Assembly: GCA_018433245.1 (NCBI GenBank)
Contig: JAHDRN010000001.1
Location: forward strand, 124,001 to 188,000
Length of the DNA stretch: 64,000 bases
Source of the DNA: Candidatus Proruminimicrobium quisquiliarum
Lineage (GTDB): Bacteria; Elusimicrobiota; Endomicrobiia; Endomicrobiales; Endomicrobiaceae
Reading direction: 5' to 3'
Shown here: in pieces, positions 46,977-55,195 of the stretch
Layout of the letters: every line of letters starts with the position of its first letter
How positions within the stretch are numbered: position 1 is the first letter of the stretch
The notes under the pieces: generated by a model
The model's input: only the letters and a program-made list of their open reading frames with translations
Database searches by the model: none
What the model was told of the DNA's origin: nothing
Position numbers and translations under genes: made by a program

Positions 46977-47007
46977 ATAAATCCGCAAAAAACAGTAAGG
47001 AGAAATC

Positions 47008-48252
47008 ATGAAAAAAACTATAAAAGATTTACAGCTTGCAGGGAAAAAAGTTTTGGTCAGAGTAGATTATAACGTTCCTCTTGACGCAAATTTGAACATA
47101 ACAAACGATAAAAGGATAGTTGCGACTATGCCTACGATAAAGTATCTTCTTGAACAGAAGGCTGCCATAATACTTATGGCTCATTTGGGAAGGCCTAAAG
47201 GAAAAACAGTTGATACGATGAGCTTAAAGCCTGTTGTCAACAGACTTCAGGAGCTTACGGGCGTAACGGTTAAATTTGCTTCAAACTGTATCGGCGAAGA
47301 AGCCGAAAAAGCCGCTGCGGAACTTAAATCGGGTGAAATTCTTCTGCTTGAAAATTTGAGATTTCATCCTGAAGAAGAAGGCAAAAATGCAAACGGCGAA
47401 AAAGATAAAGAAGCGATGCTCGGTTTTGCAAAGAAACTTGCGTCACTCGGCGATGTTTTTGTTCAGGAAGCTTTCGGAACTGTTCACAGAGCGCATGCTT
47501 CAACAGCCGGAATAGTAAAATATATTAACGAAGCGGGAGCAGGATTTTTAGTTGAAAAAGAATTGAAATTCTTGGGCGACGCTTTGAATAATCCGGTAAA
47601 ACCTTTTCTTGCTATTTTGGGCGGAGCAAAAGTTTCCGATAAAATTAACGTTATAGAAAATCTTTTGAGTAAAGTTGACGCTATAATAATCGGCGGAGCG
47701 ATGGCATACACGTTTTTAAAAGCACAGGGCATAGAAACCGGAACTTCTCTTGTTGAAGACGATAAACTTGATCTTGCAAAAGAACTTCTTAAAAAAGCAA
47801 AAGATAAAGGAGTTAATTTTCTTCTTCCTTTGGATCATGTTATTGCCGACAAAGTTGATTTTGCTACAAAAAGCGTTCCTGCGGGAGCAACAGTTAAAAA
47901 TACCGTTTCAACGTCTATAGAAGCAGGTTTTATGGGAGTAGACGTAGGACCTAAGACGATTGCAGAATTTTCACAGGTTGTAAAAAGCGCAAAGACAATC
48001 GTATGGAACGGACCTCTTGGCATATTTGAAATAGACCGGTTCTCAAAAGGAACTGTTGAAATAGCCAAACTTGTAGCCGAAGCAACGGGCAACGGAGCAG
48101 TTTCTGTAGTCGGCGGCGGCGATTCAGTTTCTGCCGTAAAAAAAGCCGGAGTAGATAAACAGATTTCTCATATTTCAACCGGCGGCGGAGCTTCACTCGA
48201 ATTTTTGGAAGGAAAAGAACTTCCCGGAATTGCGGCTCTTCCCGAGAAATAA
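47008..48252 (+). CDS. pgk: Phosphoglycerate kinase
   Basis: A 414-residue glycolytic kinase making ATP from 1,3-bisphosphoglycerate. It shows VLVRVDYNVPLD, ILMAHLGRPKG (substrate His and Arg), LLENLRFHPEEE, and the nucleotide-binding VVGGGDSVSAVKKAG with GGGASLEFLEGK at the end. AAGGAG lies 7 bases before the ATG. It is separated from gap by the terminator described at 46944 and has no visible promoter of its own. Length is normal. Confidence 0.97.
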   Translation: MKKTIKDLQLAGKKVLVRVDYNVPLDANLNITNDKRIVATMPTIKYLLEQKAAIILMAHLGRPKGKTVDTMSLKPVVNRLQELTGVTVKFASNCIGEEAEKAAAELKSGEILLLENLRFHPEEEGKNANGEKDKEAMLGFAKKLASLGDVFVQEAFGTVHRAHASTAGIVKYINEAGAGFLVEKELKFLGDALNNPVKPFLAILGGAKVSDKINVIENLLSKVDAIIIGGAMAYTFLKAQGIETGTSLVEDDKLDLAKELLKKAKDKGVNFLLPLDHVIADKVDFATKSVPAGATVKNTVSTSIEAGFMGVDVGPKTIAEFSQVVKSAKTIVWNGPLGIFEIDRFSKGTVEIAKLVAEATGNGAVSVVGGGDSVSAVKKAGVDKQISHISTGGGASLEFLEGKELPGIAALPEK

Positions 48253-48279
48253 ATTTTTGTAAAATTTTAAAAAAACAAA

Positions 48280-48308
48280 ACACGGGGTTTTTTACCCCGT
48301 GTTTTTTT
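48280..48308 (+). terminator. Terminator after pgk
   Basis: ACACGGGGT (48280-48288) pairs with ACCCCGTGT (48294-48302) across a 5-base loop of T residues, then a T tract to 48308. Ends the gap-pgk unit. Confidence 0.92.
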
Positions 48309-48337
48309 ATGTTACAGTCTGAAAATAATTTTTTTTA

Positions 48338-48366
48338 TTGTAAAATGTCTCAATTTTCAATATAAT
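48338..48366 (+). promoter_or_regulatory. lpxB promoter, short leader
   Basis: TTGTAA (48338-48343) and TATAAT (48361-48366), spacing 17. ATG 48379 is 12 bases after the -10, giving a predicted leader of only about 6 bases and no Shine-Dalgarno. An upstream ATG at 48370 is followed directly by a stop codon and is not used. Confidence 0.55.
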
Positions 48367-48378
48367 CTTATGTAAATT

Positions 48379-49461
48379 ATGGAACAAAAATCACAGAATA
48401 TTTTTATTTCCGCAGGCGATATATCCGGCGACATTCATGCCGGAAATCTTGTTAAATCAATTAAAAAAAATAATCCCGCAAATATTGTTTTTGCCGTCGG
48501 AGGAAATCAGCTTAAACTTAATTCGGATTTTTTTGTGGAAGATCTGGTCAATATAGACGCTTTCGGTTTTGTAATTATAAAGCAGATTTGTTTTTTGAAA
48601 AAAGTTTTAAATAAAATTAAAAAATGTTTTATTGAAAATAAAATAAATAAAATTATTCTGGTTGATTATTACGGGTTTAACATAAATGTTGCAAAGCTTG
48701 CCCGTTCAATGAACATTCCTGTTTATTATTACGTCTGTCCGCAGATTTGGGCTTCAAGAAGAGGGAGAATTAAAAATATAGCAAAGTATGTAAAGACGGT
48801 GTATCCGATACTTCCTTTTGAAAAAGAAATATATGAAAAAGAAAATATAAAAGCCGTTTTTGAAGGTAATCCGCTGATAGATATTGTTCCTGAACCTAAA
48901 CATGAAAAAATTACGGGCAATAAAATAAAAATAGGACTTTTTGCGGGCAGCAGAAAAAGTGTAATTAAAAGGCATGTCCCGATAATTATAGACGCCGTAA
49001 AAATTTTAAAGAATAAAGTTAATGCGGAATTTACTTTATTTACGCTTGAAAAGCTTGATTACAAACTTCCTGAACATATATCCGTTGTTTACGGCAATGA
49101 TTTTGAAAAAAGAAAAGAAATGGACATAGTTATAAATCCTTCCGGAACGGTAAGTCTTGAAAATGCGTTAATGGGAATTCCCATGGTTGTTATGTATAAA
49201 TTATCATGGCTTAACGGAATAATAATAAAAATGCTGGCTACCGTTAAATATGTCGCGATTGTAAACATTTTTGCCGGAAGAGAAATAGTTCCGGAATATC
49301 TTCTTGAAAACGCAACGCCTGAAAAAATAGCCGGCGGCGTTATAAATATGCTGCATCCTGAAATATACGAAAAAACAAAAAATGAGCTTCTTAAATTCAG
49401 AGACATACTCGGCAAACCGGGCGTATCTGACAGAGTAGCGCAAAATATACTTGGAGATTAA
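48379..49461 (+). CDS. lpxB: Lipid-A-disaccharide synthase
   Basis: A 360-residue GT19 enzyme that joins UDP-diacylglucosamine and lipid X in lipid A synthesis on the inner membrane. The N-terminus ISAGDISGDIHAGNLVKS matches the family motif AGExSGD with Asp in place of Glu. Later family blocks include VYYYVCPQIWASRRGRIK and a GLFAGSRKSVIKRH stretch, then NPSGTVSLENALMG and PMVVMYKLSWLNG. Its presence shows the organism makes a lipid A-type outer membrane. It is first in an operon with msbA, with 2 bases between them. Confidence 0.94.
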   Translation: MEQKSQNIFISAGDISGDIHAGNLVKSIKKNNPANIVFAVGGNQLKLNSDFFVEDLVNIDAFGFVIIKQICFLKKVLNKIKKCFIENKINKIILVDYYGFNINVAKLARSMNIPVYYYVCPQIWASRRGRIKNIAKYVKTVYPILPFEKEIYEKENIKAVFEGNPLIDIVPEPKHEKITGNKIKIGLFAGSRKSVIKRHVPIIIDAVKILKNKVNAEFTLFTLEKLDYKLPEHISVVYGNDFEKRKEMDIVINPSGTVSLENALMGIPMVVMYKLSWLNGIIIKMLATVKYVAIVNIFAGREIVPEYLLENATPEKIAGGVINMLHPEIYEKTKNELLKFRDILGKPGVSDRVAQNILGD

Positions 49462-49463
49462 TA

Positions 49464-51248
49464 ATGAATTATAAAAGAGCAATAGCTTATATAAAACCTT
49501 ACAAAGTAAGATTTGCCTGGGCAATGGTTTGCATGTGCGTTTTTGCGCTTATGACAAGCGCGTATATGCTTTTGATAAAACTTCTTTTTGACAGAATTCT
49601 TTCAAATAATCCTCCTGCCGACAACGGGGCTATAGATAAAGTATTAAATTTTACGGGGCTTTCCGGATGGCTGAATACGTCGGATAAAATGGATATGCTC
49701 CTTATAATTATAATTTTAATTCCGATAGTATTTGCCATAAAAGGTCTTGCCGATTACGGCAAGAATTATCTTTTAAATTATATAGGACAAAATATCATAA
49801 GGCTTTTGAGAGACCAGCTTTACGGCAAACTTATACAGCTTTCTCATGATTTTTATGTCAGAAATTCAAGTTCAAAAATAATGTCCCGAGTAACAAATGA
49901 TATCAACGCTCTTTATACAGCGGTCTTAAAGGTTCCATCCTGTCTTATTAAAGACGGGCTTACAGTTATTGCAATGATATGTCTTTTATTTTATCTGCAT
50001 TGGAAATTTGCTCTTATAGGCGTAGTGATAGTTCCTCTTATAATACTTCCTCTGGTACAATTTGCAAGAAAAATGAGAAAGGCTTCCAAAGAAGGCCAGA
50101 TTCAGATGGCCGAGATTTATTCGTCGCTGCAAGAAATGCTCAGCGGTTTTTCGGTAATAAAAGCTTTTTCTCAGGAAGACCATGAAAAGAAAAAATTTAA
50201 AAAAGATAATGACGCTTATTATCACATACAGCAGAGACTGTTGAGAGTTGAGGCAAGATCGAGTCCCATAATGGAAGCGCTTGGTTCAATAGTAGCTGCA
50301 ATTGTGTTGTGGTTCGGAGGCAGAGAAGTTTTAAGCGGACAGTGGGCGCCCGGCGCTTTCGTCGCGTTTTTCGGCGCATTATTTTCAATTTATCAGCCTC
50401 TTAAAAGTTTTGCCCAGCTTAATTCTACAATACAGCAGGCGATTACCGCCTCTGAGAGAATTTTTGAAATTCTTGATGAAAAGCCTACTATATTTGATAA
50501 ACAAGGCTCCGAGGAACTTCCTAAATTTTCCAATAAAATAGAATATAAAAATGTTTCTTTTGATTATGGAGTAGGCAAACAAATACTAAACAACGTAAAC
50601 GTAACAATTCCTGCCGGAAAAACATTTGCATTTGTGGGAGCATCCGGTTCAGGCAAAACGACGGTAGCGAATCTTCTTTTAAGATTTTATGATGTAAAAG
50701 GCGGAGAAATTTTGATAGACGGGAAAAATATAAGAGATGTTAAACTTAATTCATTGAGAGCACAGATAGGCGTCGTTTCACAGGATGTTTTGCTTTTTAA
50801 CGAAACCGTCAGATATAATATTTCATACGCTAAAATGGATGCGACGGATGAAGAAATAGAAACCGTGGCAAAAGCCGCAAACGCGCATAATTTTATATCT
50901 AAAATGCCGGATAAATACAATACGGTCGTCGGAGAAAGAGGGATGAAACTGTCCGGAGGGGAAAAACAGAGAATAGCGATAGCAAGGGCTATGCTTAAAA
51001 ACCCTCCTATTTTGATACTTGACGAGGCGACTTCCGCTTTGGATACGGAATCTGAAAAACTTGTGCAGGAAGCCATTGAAAACCTGATGAAAAACAGAAC
51101 AGTAATATTAATAGCCCACAGGCTGACGACGGTTAAAAATGCCGATCAGATAATAGTTATAGACAAAGGAAATATCGCAGAAACGGGAACCCATGAGGAA
51201 CTTTTGGCTAAAAACGGCATATATACTAAATTGCACGATATGCAGTAA
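49464..51248 (+). CDS. MsbA-type ABC exporter (lipid A flippase)
   Basis: A 594-residue half-transporter with a six-span type I exporter domain (1-320) fused to an ATPase domain. The ATPase has Walker A VGASGSGKTTVANLL, Q loop VSQDVLLFN, signature KLSGGEKQR and Walker B ILILDEATSALD, with the H loop in LIAHRL. The position directly after lpxB favours a role as MsbA moving lipid A-core to the periplasmic leaflet. Drug exporters of the same family cannot be excluded by sequence alone. The next gene is a PorV-like protein. Confidence 0.9.
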   Translation: MNYKRAIAYIKPYKVRFAWAMVCMCVFALMTSAYMLLIKLLFDRILSNNPPADNGAIDKVLNFTGLSGWLNTSDKMDMLLIIIILIPIVFAIKGLADYGKNYLLNYIGQNIIRLLRDQLYGKLIQLSHDFYVRNSSSKIMSRVTNDINALYTAVLKVPSCLIKDGLTVIAMICLLFYLHWKFALIGVVIVPLIILPLVQFARKMRKASKEGQIQMAEIYSSLQEMLSGFSVIKAFSQEDHEKKKFKKDNDAYYHIQQRLLRVEARSSPIMEALGSIVAAIVLWFGGREVLSGQWAPGAFVAFFGALFSIYQPLKSFAQLNSTIQQAITASERIFEILDEKPTIFDKQGSEELPKFSNKIEYKNVSFDYGVGKQILNNVNVTIPAGKTFAFVGASGSGKTTVANLLLRFYDVKGGEILIDGKNIRDVKLNSLRAQIGVVSQDVLLFNETVRYNISYAKMDATDEEIETVAKAANAHNFISKMPDKYNTVVGERGMKLSGGEKQRIAIARAMLKNPPILILDEATSALDTESEKLVQEAIENLMKNRTVILIAHRLTTVKNADQIIVIDKGNIAETGTHEELLAKNGIYTKLHDMQ

Positions 51249-51264
51249 GAAACGGAGATGAAAT

Positions 51265-52254
51265 ATGTTTAAAAAGAATTTAAACGCTTGTCTGATTGTT
51301 TTTGTTTTTACGGTATGTCTTTATGCAAAACAGCCTCCTACAAATTTTAACAGTTATGACGCGATGCCCGTAAGCGCAAGAAGCATAGCAATGGGAGGAG
51401 CAGGAGTAGCTCTCATAAACAGCATAGACAACGTTTTTTTAAATCCGGCAGGTCTTGCTTATGGAAGGAGCGAGTCTATACAGGTTGAGGCTTTAGTTTC
51501 AATAACAAGAAAATCAGAGATAGACAGAGCAATTTTAGATTCTGTTGAACCTGTAAATCTAGGTTTTAATTCTTTCGTTGTTTTACAGCAGCAGGGTGCA
51601 ATATCATGGAGAACTCTTGCTTCAAACGTGAGATATTCAAGCGGTACAAATTACTGGTCAAGACAGAACGAAGATATAAAAGCTGTTACGATATCAGCAT
51701 CGCAAAAGGATGATAAAAAAAATTATGCCACAGGAATCAGCCTGTCTTATCTTTACGGTAACATTGCGGAAGCCTCTGTAACAGACGGAATTCCCTTTGC
51801 CCAAACGTCCTCAGGAAACGGTTTTACCGTAGATGTCGGTTTTACTGCTCCTTTAAACCGCAATATGACTTTCGGTATTAATTTTGAAAATATTATCGGT
51901 TTTATGTGGTGGACTCACTATAACAGCGAGCAGCTTCCTTTCGGAATAAGAACCGGGTTAGGATATACGACAGGCGGTTTTACTATGCTTGCCGATCTTG
52001 ACAAAAAATTTTACAGATTCGGAAATGCCGACGACACAATTTACAGAGTCGGTCTTGAACAATACCTGACAAGAGTTCTTGCTTTAAGAGTAGGCGCACA
52101 GGGACCTTCTTTTTCAAATGAAGATAAAATGAAGTATACTTACGGTTTTGAATTGAATATTTCGTCATTTACTCTTTCAGTGGCCAATGAAAATTATAAA
52201 ATTAATAATGAGAATGTTTCAAAATATATTTTATCGTTGAAAACTTTTATTTAA
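51265..52254 (+). CDS. PorV/FadL-like outer-membrane beta-barrel protein
   Basis: A 329-residue exported protein with a signal peptide (hydrophobic 9-20, cleavage near LYAKQ) followed by the pattern AMPVSARSIAMGGAGVALINS and DNVFLNPAGLAYG, which marks the PorV/UPF0164 family of outer-membrane barrels related to FadL. The rest is a series of alternating beta strands, ending with a phenylalanine-containing strand. A GGAGATG ribosome binding site overlaps the intergenic region, 16 bases after msbA. The function in this lineage is unknown; type IX secretion is not implied without partner genes. Confidence 0.78.
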   Translation: MFKKNLNACLIVFVFTVCLYAKQPPTNFNSYDAMPVSARSIAMGGAGVALINSIDNVFLNPAGLAYGRSESIQVEALVSITRKSEIDRAILDSVEPVNLGFNSFVVLQQQGAISWRTLASNVRYSSGTNYWSRQNEDIKAVTISASQKDDKKNYATGISLSYLYGNIAEASVTDGIPFAQTSSGNGFTVDVGFTAPLNRNMTFGINFENIIGFMWWTHYNSEQLPFGIRTGLGYTTGGFTMLADLDKKFYRFGNADDTIYRVGLEQYLTRVLALRVGAQGPSFSNEDKMKYTYGFELNISSFTLSVANENYKINNENVSKYILSLKTFI

Positions 52255-52256
52255 AA

Positions 52257-53702
52257 ATGATAGAAAAACTGAAAAGAGCAATATCGGAATACATGCCTGA
52301 AGCGGATTTCAATCTGCTTGAAAAAGCCTTTACTTTTGCCTCAAATGCTCATTTCTGCCAGACAAGAGCCACAGGCGAACCTTATGTAAACCACTGTTTT
52401 GAAGTCGCAATGATACTTACTGAGCTCAGACTTGATGTTTCCACAATATGCGCCGCTTTGCTGCACGACATAATTGAAGATACTCTTGTCGTAAGAGAAG
52501 AACTTAAAGAAGAATTCGGAGAGGAAATAACGGCTCTTATAGAGGGTGTTACAAAAATCAACAAATATAAATATGAAGACCAGCTTACGGCTCAGGCGGA
52601 AAATTGGCGTAAAATGCTTTTGGCTGTCGTTAAAGATACAAGAGTCATTATAATTAAACTTGCAGACAGGCTTCATAATATGAGAACTATAAAATACCTG
52701 ACGCCTGATAAACAGAAAAAAATTGCTCAGGAAACTCTTACACTGTATACTCCGTTTGCGCACAGACTGGGCATTTATATGTGGAAGGGAGAGCTTGAAG
52801 ATTTGACTTTTGAAATTCTTGAACCTGAAAAATATAACGAAATCAGAATAAAATGGCAGCTGAGATCCGAAAACAATATGAAAAATCTTGCCAACGTAGA
52901 AAGCCAGATAAATGAAAAACTCGGCTCTGCCGAAATTCCGTTCAGAATACTTGCAAGACCTAAAAATCTTTACGGCATATATAAAAAAATGCAGCGTCAG
53001 GAAAAACCTTTTTCATCTATACAGGATTTATTCGGCATGAGAATTATTACCGATACCGAAGAGCACTGCTATCAGATTTTAAGCATAGTGCAGTCTGAAT
53101 TTGAAATAGTTGAAAATTCATTTACCGATTATATAGCCGTGCCGAAAAATAATATGTACCAGTCAATACATACTACCGTAGTCGGAGATAACGGAATTAT
53201 AGTTGAAGTCCAGATAAGAACGGAAGATATGCATAAAAGAGCTGAATACGGCATAGCGGCGCATTGGCGCTATAAAGAAAGTTTTGACAAAAAAAACGCC
53301 GCAACGTCAAAAACTGTGGATACGGAAAGTCATTTGGAATTTATTAAGCATATTCTTGAATCAAAAGATTCCGATGAGTTCTTGACTGCCATAAAAACGG
53401 AATGTAATTTTGAACAGATATATGTTGCAACGCCTAAGGGAAGAGTAATAAAACTGCCTGAGGGCTCTACCGCGCTTGATTTTGCTTATGCCGTGCACAG
53501 CGATATAGGCGATACGTGCATGGGTGTAAAAGTGGACGGCAAAATAGTGTCGCTTGATTATAAATTAACTACGGGGCAGACCTGCGAAGTATTGACGAGA
53601 AAAAATATAAAACCGACGGAACATTGGCTTGATATAGTAGTTACCGCTCAGGCAAAATCAAGGATACGTAAATATTTACGTGAAAATAAAAATAAAAGAT
53701 GA
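52257..53702 (+). CDS. RelA/SpoT-family (p)ppGpp synthetase/hydrolase, short form
   Basis: A 481-residue bifunctional-looking enzyme. The hydrolase domain retains H-D (70-71) and E-D (74-75) in LLHDIIEDT plus KLADRLHNMRT. The synthetase domain has RPKNLYGIYKKM, SIQDLFGMRII, KNNMYQSIHTTV and VEVQIRT, all intact. A TGS domain (about 395-460) follows. The protein stops shortly after TGS and lacks the helical, zinc-finger and C-terminal ACT domains found in full-length RelA/SpoT (about 700-750), which sense ribosomes and regulate the switch. It is encoded 2 bases after the PorV-like gene, in an envelope operon. Confidence 0.92.
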   Translation: MIEKLKRAISEYMPEADFNLLEKAFTFASNAHFCQTRATGEPYVNHCFEVAMILTELRLDVSTICAALLHDIIEDTLVVREELKEEFGEEITALIEGVTKINKYKYEDQLTAQAENWRKMLLAVVKDTRVIIIKLADRLHNMRTIKYLTPDKQKKIAQETLTLYTPFAHRLGIYMWKGELEDLTFEILEPEKYNEIRIKWQLRSENNMKNLANVESQINEKLGSAEIPFRILARPKNLYGIYKKMQRQEKPFSSIQDLFGMRIITDTEEHCYQILSIVQSEFEIVENSFTDYIAVPKNNMYQSIHTTVVGDNGIIVEVQIRTEDMHKRAEYGIAAHWRYKESFDKKNAATSKTVDTESHLEFIKHILESKDSDEFLTAIKTECNFEQIYVATPKGRVIKLPEGSTALDFAYAVHSDIGDTCMGVKVDGKIVSLDYKLTTGQTCEVLTRKNIKPTEHWLDIVVTAQAKSRIRKYLRENKNKR

Positions 53703-53744
53703 GAACTTTGCTCACCTTTTATTTTTAAATACTTTTCGGATAAA

Positions 53745-53936
53745 TTATATAGCTTTCTGGACTTTTCCTGAACGAATGCAAGAAGTACATACGTACTCTT
53801 TCGTTTTTTTGCCTTCAACTATGATTCTTAACTGTTGCAGATTCGGTCTGAACAATCTCTTGGAAGCTTTGTTTGAATGGCTTATAGTATTTCCCGAAGA
53901 AGAACCTTTGCCGCATACGTAACATTTGTAAGACAT
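53745..53936 (-). CDS. rpmB: 50S ribosomal protein L28
   Basis: A 63-residue L28 with the pattern [10 protein letters not shown] and [19 protein letters not shown] and a four-cysteine zinc ribbon: CxxC at 5-8 and CxxC near 50-53. The start has a GGGGGTG ribosome binding site on the minus strand. It is an isolated gene, convergent with the RelA/SpoT gene (42 bases apart). Normal length for the C+ (zinc-binding) form. Confidence 0.96.
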   Translation of the reverse strand: MSYKCYVCGKGSSSGNTISHSNKASKRLFRPNLQQLRIIVEGKKTKEYVCTSCIRSGKVQKAI

Positions 53937-54011
53937 TTTAGAACACCCCCGTAATATATAGCTAACAAATATACAAAATTATTCTTTTTTTTTCAATTGT
54001 TTTATTTATAA

Positions 54012-54045
54012 ATAAAAAACGGACGGATTTTAAATCCGTCCGTTT
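54012..54045 (-). terminator. Terminator of the small outer-membrane protein gene
   Basis: AAACGGACGGATTT (54017-54030) and AAATCCGTCCGTTT (54032-54045) form a 14-bp hairpin with a one-base loop; on the minus strand it is followed by T residues (54019-54012). It ends the gene at 54063 before rpmB. A T tract on the plus side (54051-54058) makes it look bidirectional. Confidence 0.88.
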
Positions 54046-54062
54046 GAGATTTTTTTTGTTTT

Positions 54063-54578
54063 TTAAAAATAAAATCTTACGCCTGCCTGCGGAATCCAAC
54101 TTGCAAAAATTCCGAACTGATTGTTGTCTTTCTGCGAAATATAAGACATATCAATTTCCGTAAGAAGAGACAGAGAAGGCAGAAGATAATATTCTGCGCC
54201 GAATCCTCCGCATAATCTAAAAAAAGATGAAGATTCTCCCGCTACGCTTGTGCTTCCGAAATTAAGTCCGGCAAGCCAGTAGATATCAAGACTTTTTACG
54301 CTTACCATTTTGCCTAAAATTTTACCGCCGAGCAAAAAAGTATTATTAGACTGGCCGTTAGTGCTGCTGTTTTGGAATCCGAGAGTAAAATCGGCTCCCA
54401 AAGTGTCGTTAAACCACACTCTGCCGGCAGCCTGAGAGACTGCTATATCGTTATTGTTGTTATTGATAATTAACTGGGAATAACCTAATCCGAATTTTAC
54501 GTTCTCTTTTTTTTCAGCACCGAAAGATAAACCGGCAGCTAAAAACAATCCTGCAATTATAAGCGCTGCTTTTTTCAT
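54063..54578 (-). CDS. Small outer-membrane beta-barrel protein
   Basis: A 171-residue exported protein: signal peptide MKKAALIIAGLFLAAGLSFGAEKK with cleavage near FGA, then alternating beta strands consistent with an eight-stranded OmpA/OmpW-like barrel, closing with GVRFYF whose terminal Phe is the usual outer-membrane insertion signal. A strong AAAGGAGAA ribosome binding site is 4 bases before the ATG. It is probably structural or a minor porin; no specific substrate can be inferred. It has its own terminator. Confidence 0.8.
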   Translation of the reverse strand: MKKAALIIAGLFLAAGLSFGAEKKENVKFGLGYSQLIINNNNNDIAVSQAAGRVWFNDTLGADFTLGFQNSSTNGQSNNTFLLGGKILGKMVSVKSLDIYWLAGLNFGSTSVAGESSSFFRLCGGFGAEYYLLPSLSLLTEIDMSYISQKDNNQFGIFASWIPQAGVRFYF

Positions 54579-54605
54579 GACATTCTCCTTTCCATTTAAT
54601 GAATT

Positions 54606-55097
54606 TTATTTTTTTTGGCTTATATTTAAATCTGGCGTTTCCATAGTTTCATAAGATATATTTGCTTCGTCAAAAAGTTTTTTATAAGAATTATCGGGAT
54701 ATTCCAGACACATTACGAATTTTTTTATACCTGCGTTTGTCAGCATTTTTGCGCACAATATACAAGGCGAATGTGTACAGTATATCGTTGCGCCTTTTAT
54801 ATTGATTCCGTGTGTTCCGGCCTGAATTATTGCGTTTTGTTCGGCATGTATAGCGCGGCATATTTCATGTCTTGTGCCTGACGGGATATTCATCTCGTTT
54901 CTTAAACATCCAAGCTCAAGGCAGTCTTTAGTGCCTGAAGCCGCTCCGTTATAACCTGTAGTAAGAATGCGTTTATCTCTTACTATAACCGCTCCTACAT
55001 GGTGTCTGATGCATGTTGATCTTTCAGCGACAAGCCATGCCAATTTCATAAAATATTGGTTCCAGTCAGGTCTTGCATATTTTTGATTTTCATTCAT
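54606..55097 (-). CDS. dCMP / cytidine deaminase family protein
   Basis: A 163-residue zinc-dependent deaminase, most like dCMP deaminase, which makes dUMP for thymidylate synthesis. The zinc motif HAEQNAIIQA with the later SPCILCAKML (C-x2-C) is complete, and the allosteric-type insert with TTGYNGAASGTKDCLELGC matches dCMP deaminases. A TTG at 55136 would extend the frame, but it lies in the promoter; ATG 55097 is preferred. The predicted promoter gives a leader of about 3 bases. Confidence 0.88.
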   Translation of the reverse strand: MNENQKYARPDWNQYFMKLAWLVAERSTCIRHHVGAVIVRDKRILTTGYNGAASGTKDCLELGCLRNEMNIPSGTRHEICRAIHAEQNAIIQAGTHGINIKGATIYCTHSPCILCAKMLTNAGIKKFVMCLEYPDNSYKKLFDEANISYETMETPDLNISQKK

Positions 55098-55106
55098 AGC
55101 ACAGCA

Positions 55107-55136
55107 ATTAAACAAAATATGATATATTCTTGTCAA
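55107..55136 (-). promoter_or_regulatory. dCMP deaminase promoter, predicted leaderless
   Basis: On the minus strand TTGACA (55136-55131) and TTTAAT (55112-55107), spacing 18. The -10 is 9 bases from ATG 55097, so transcription starts about 3 bases before the codon. The -35 overlaps the divergent promoter of the GH94 gene. Confidence 0.55.
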
Positions 55137-55158
55137 ATAAGTGCGATTTTCGTATAAT
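55130..55158 (+). promoter_or_regulatory. GH94 gene promoter
   Basis: TTGTCA (55130-55135) and TATAAT (55153-55158), spacing 17. The bases 55130-55136 read TTGTCAA on this strand and TTGACAA on the other, so the two divergent promoters share one -35 region. A CGGAGA ribosome binding site precedes the ATG at 55196. Confidence 0.65.
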
Positions 55159-55195
55159 CAGTTGTATAAAATAAGCTTTATCGGAGATATAAAAA

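Noticed and set aside
53680-53922. 80-codon forward frame over rpmB
   Set aside because: The reverse strand encodes a complete L28 with its zinc cysteines and a ribosome binding site.
54012-54045. Palindrome as a regulatory operator
   Set aside because: A GC-rich stem, one-base loop and flanking T/A tract immediately after a stop codon fit an intrinsic terminator better.
55098-55136. TTG-initiated extension of the dCMP deaminase
   Set aside because: The extra codons coincide with promoter elements and add no conserved sequence.
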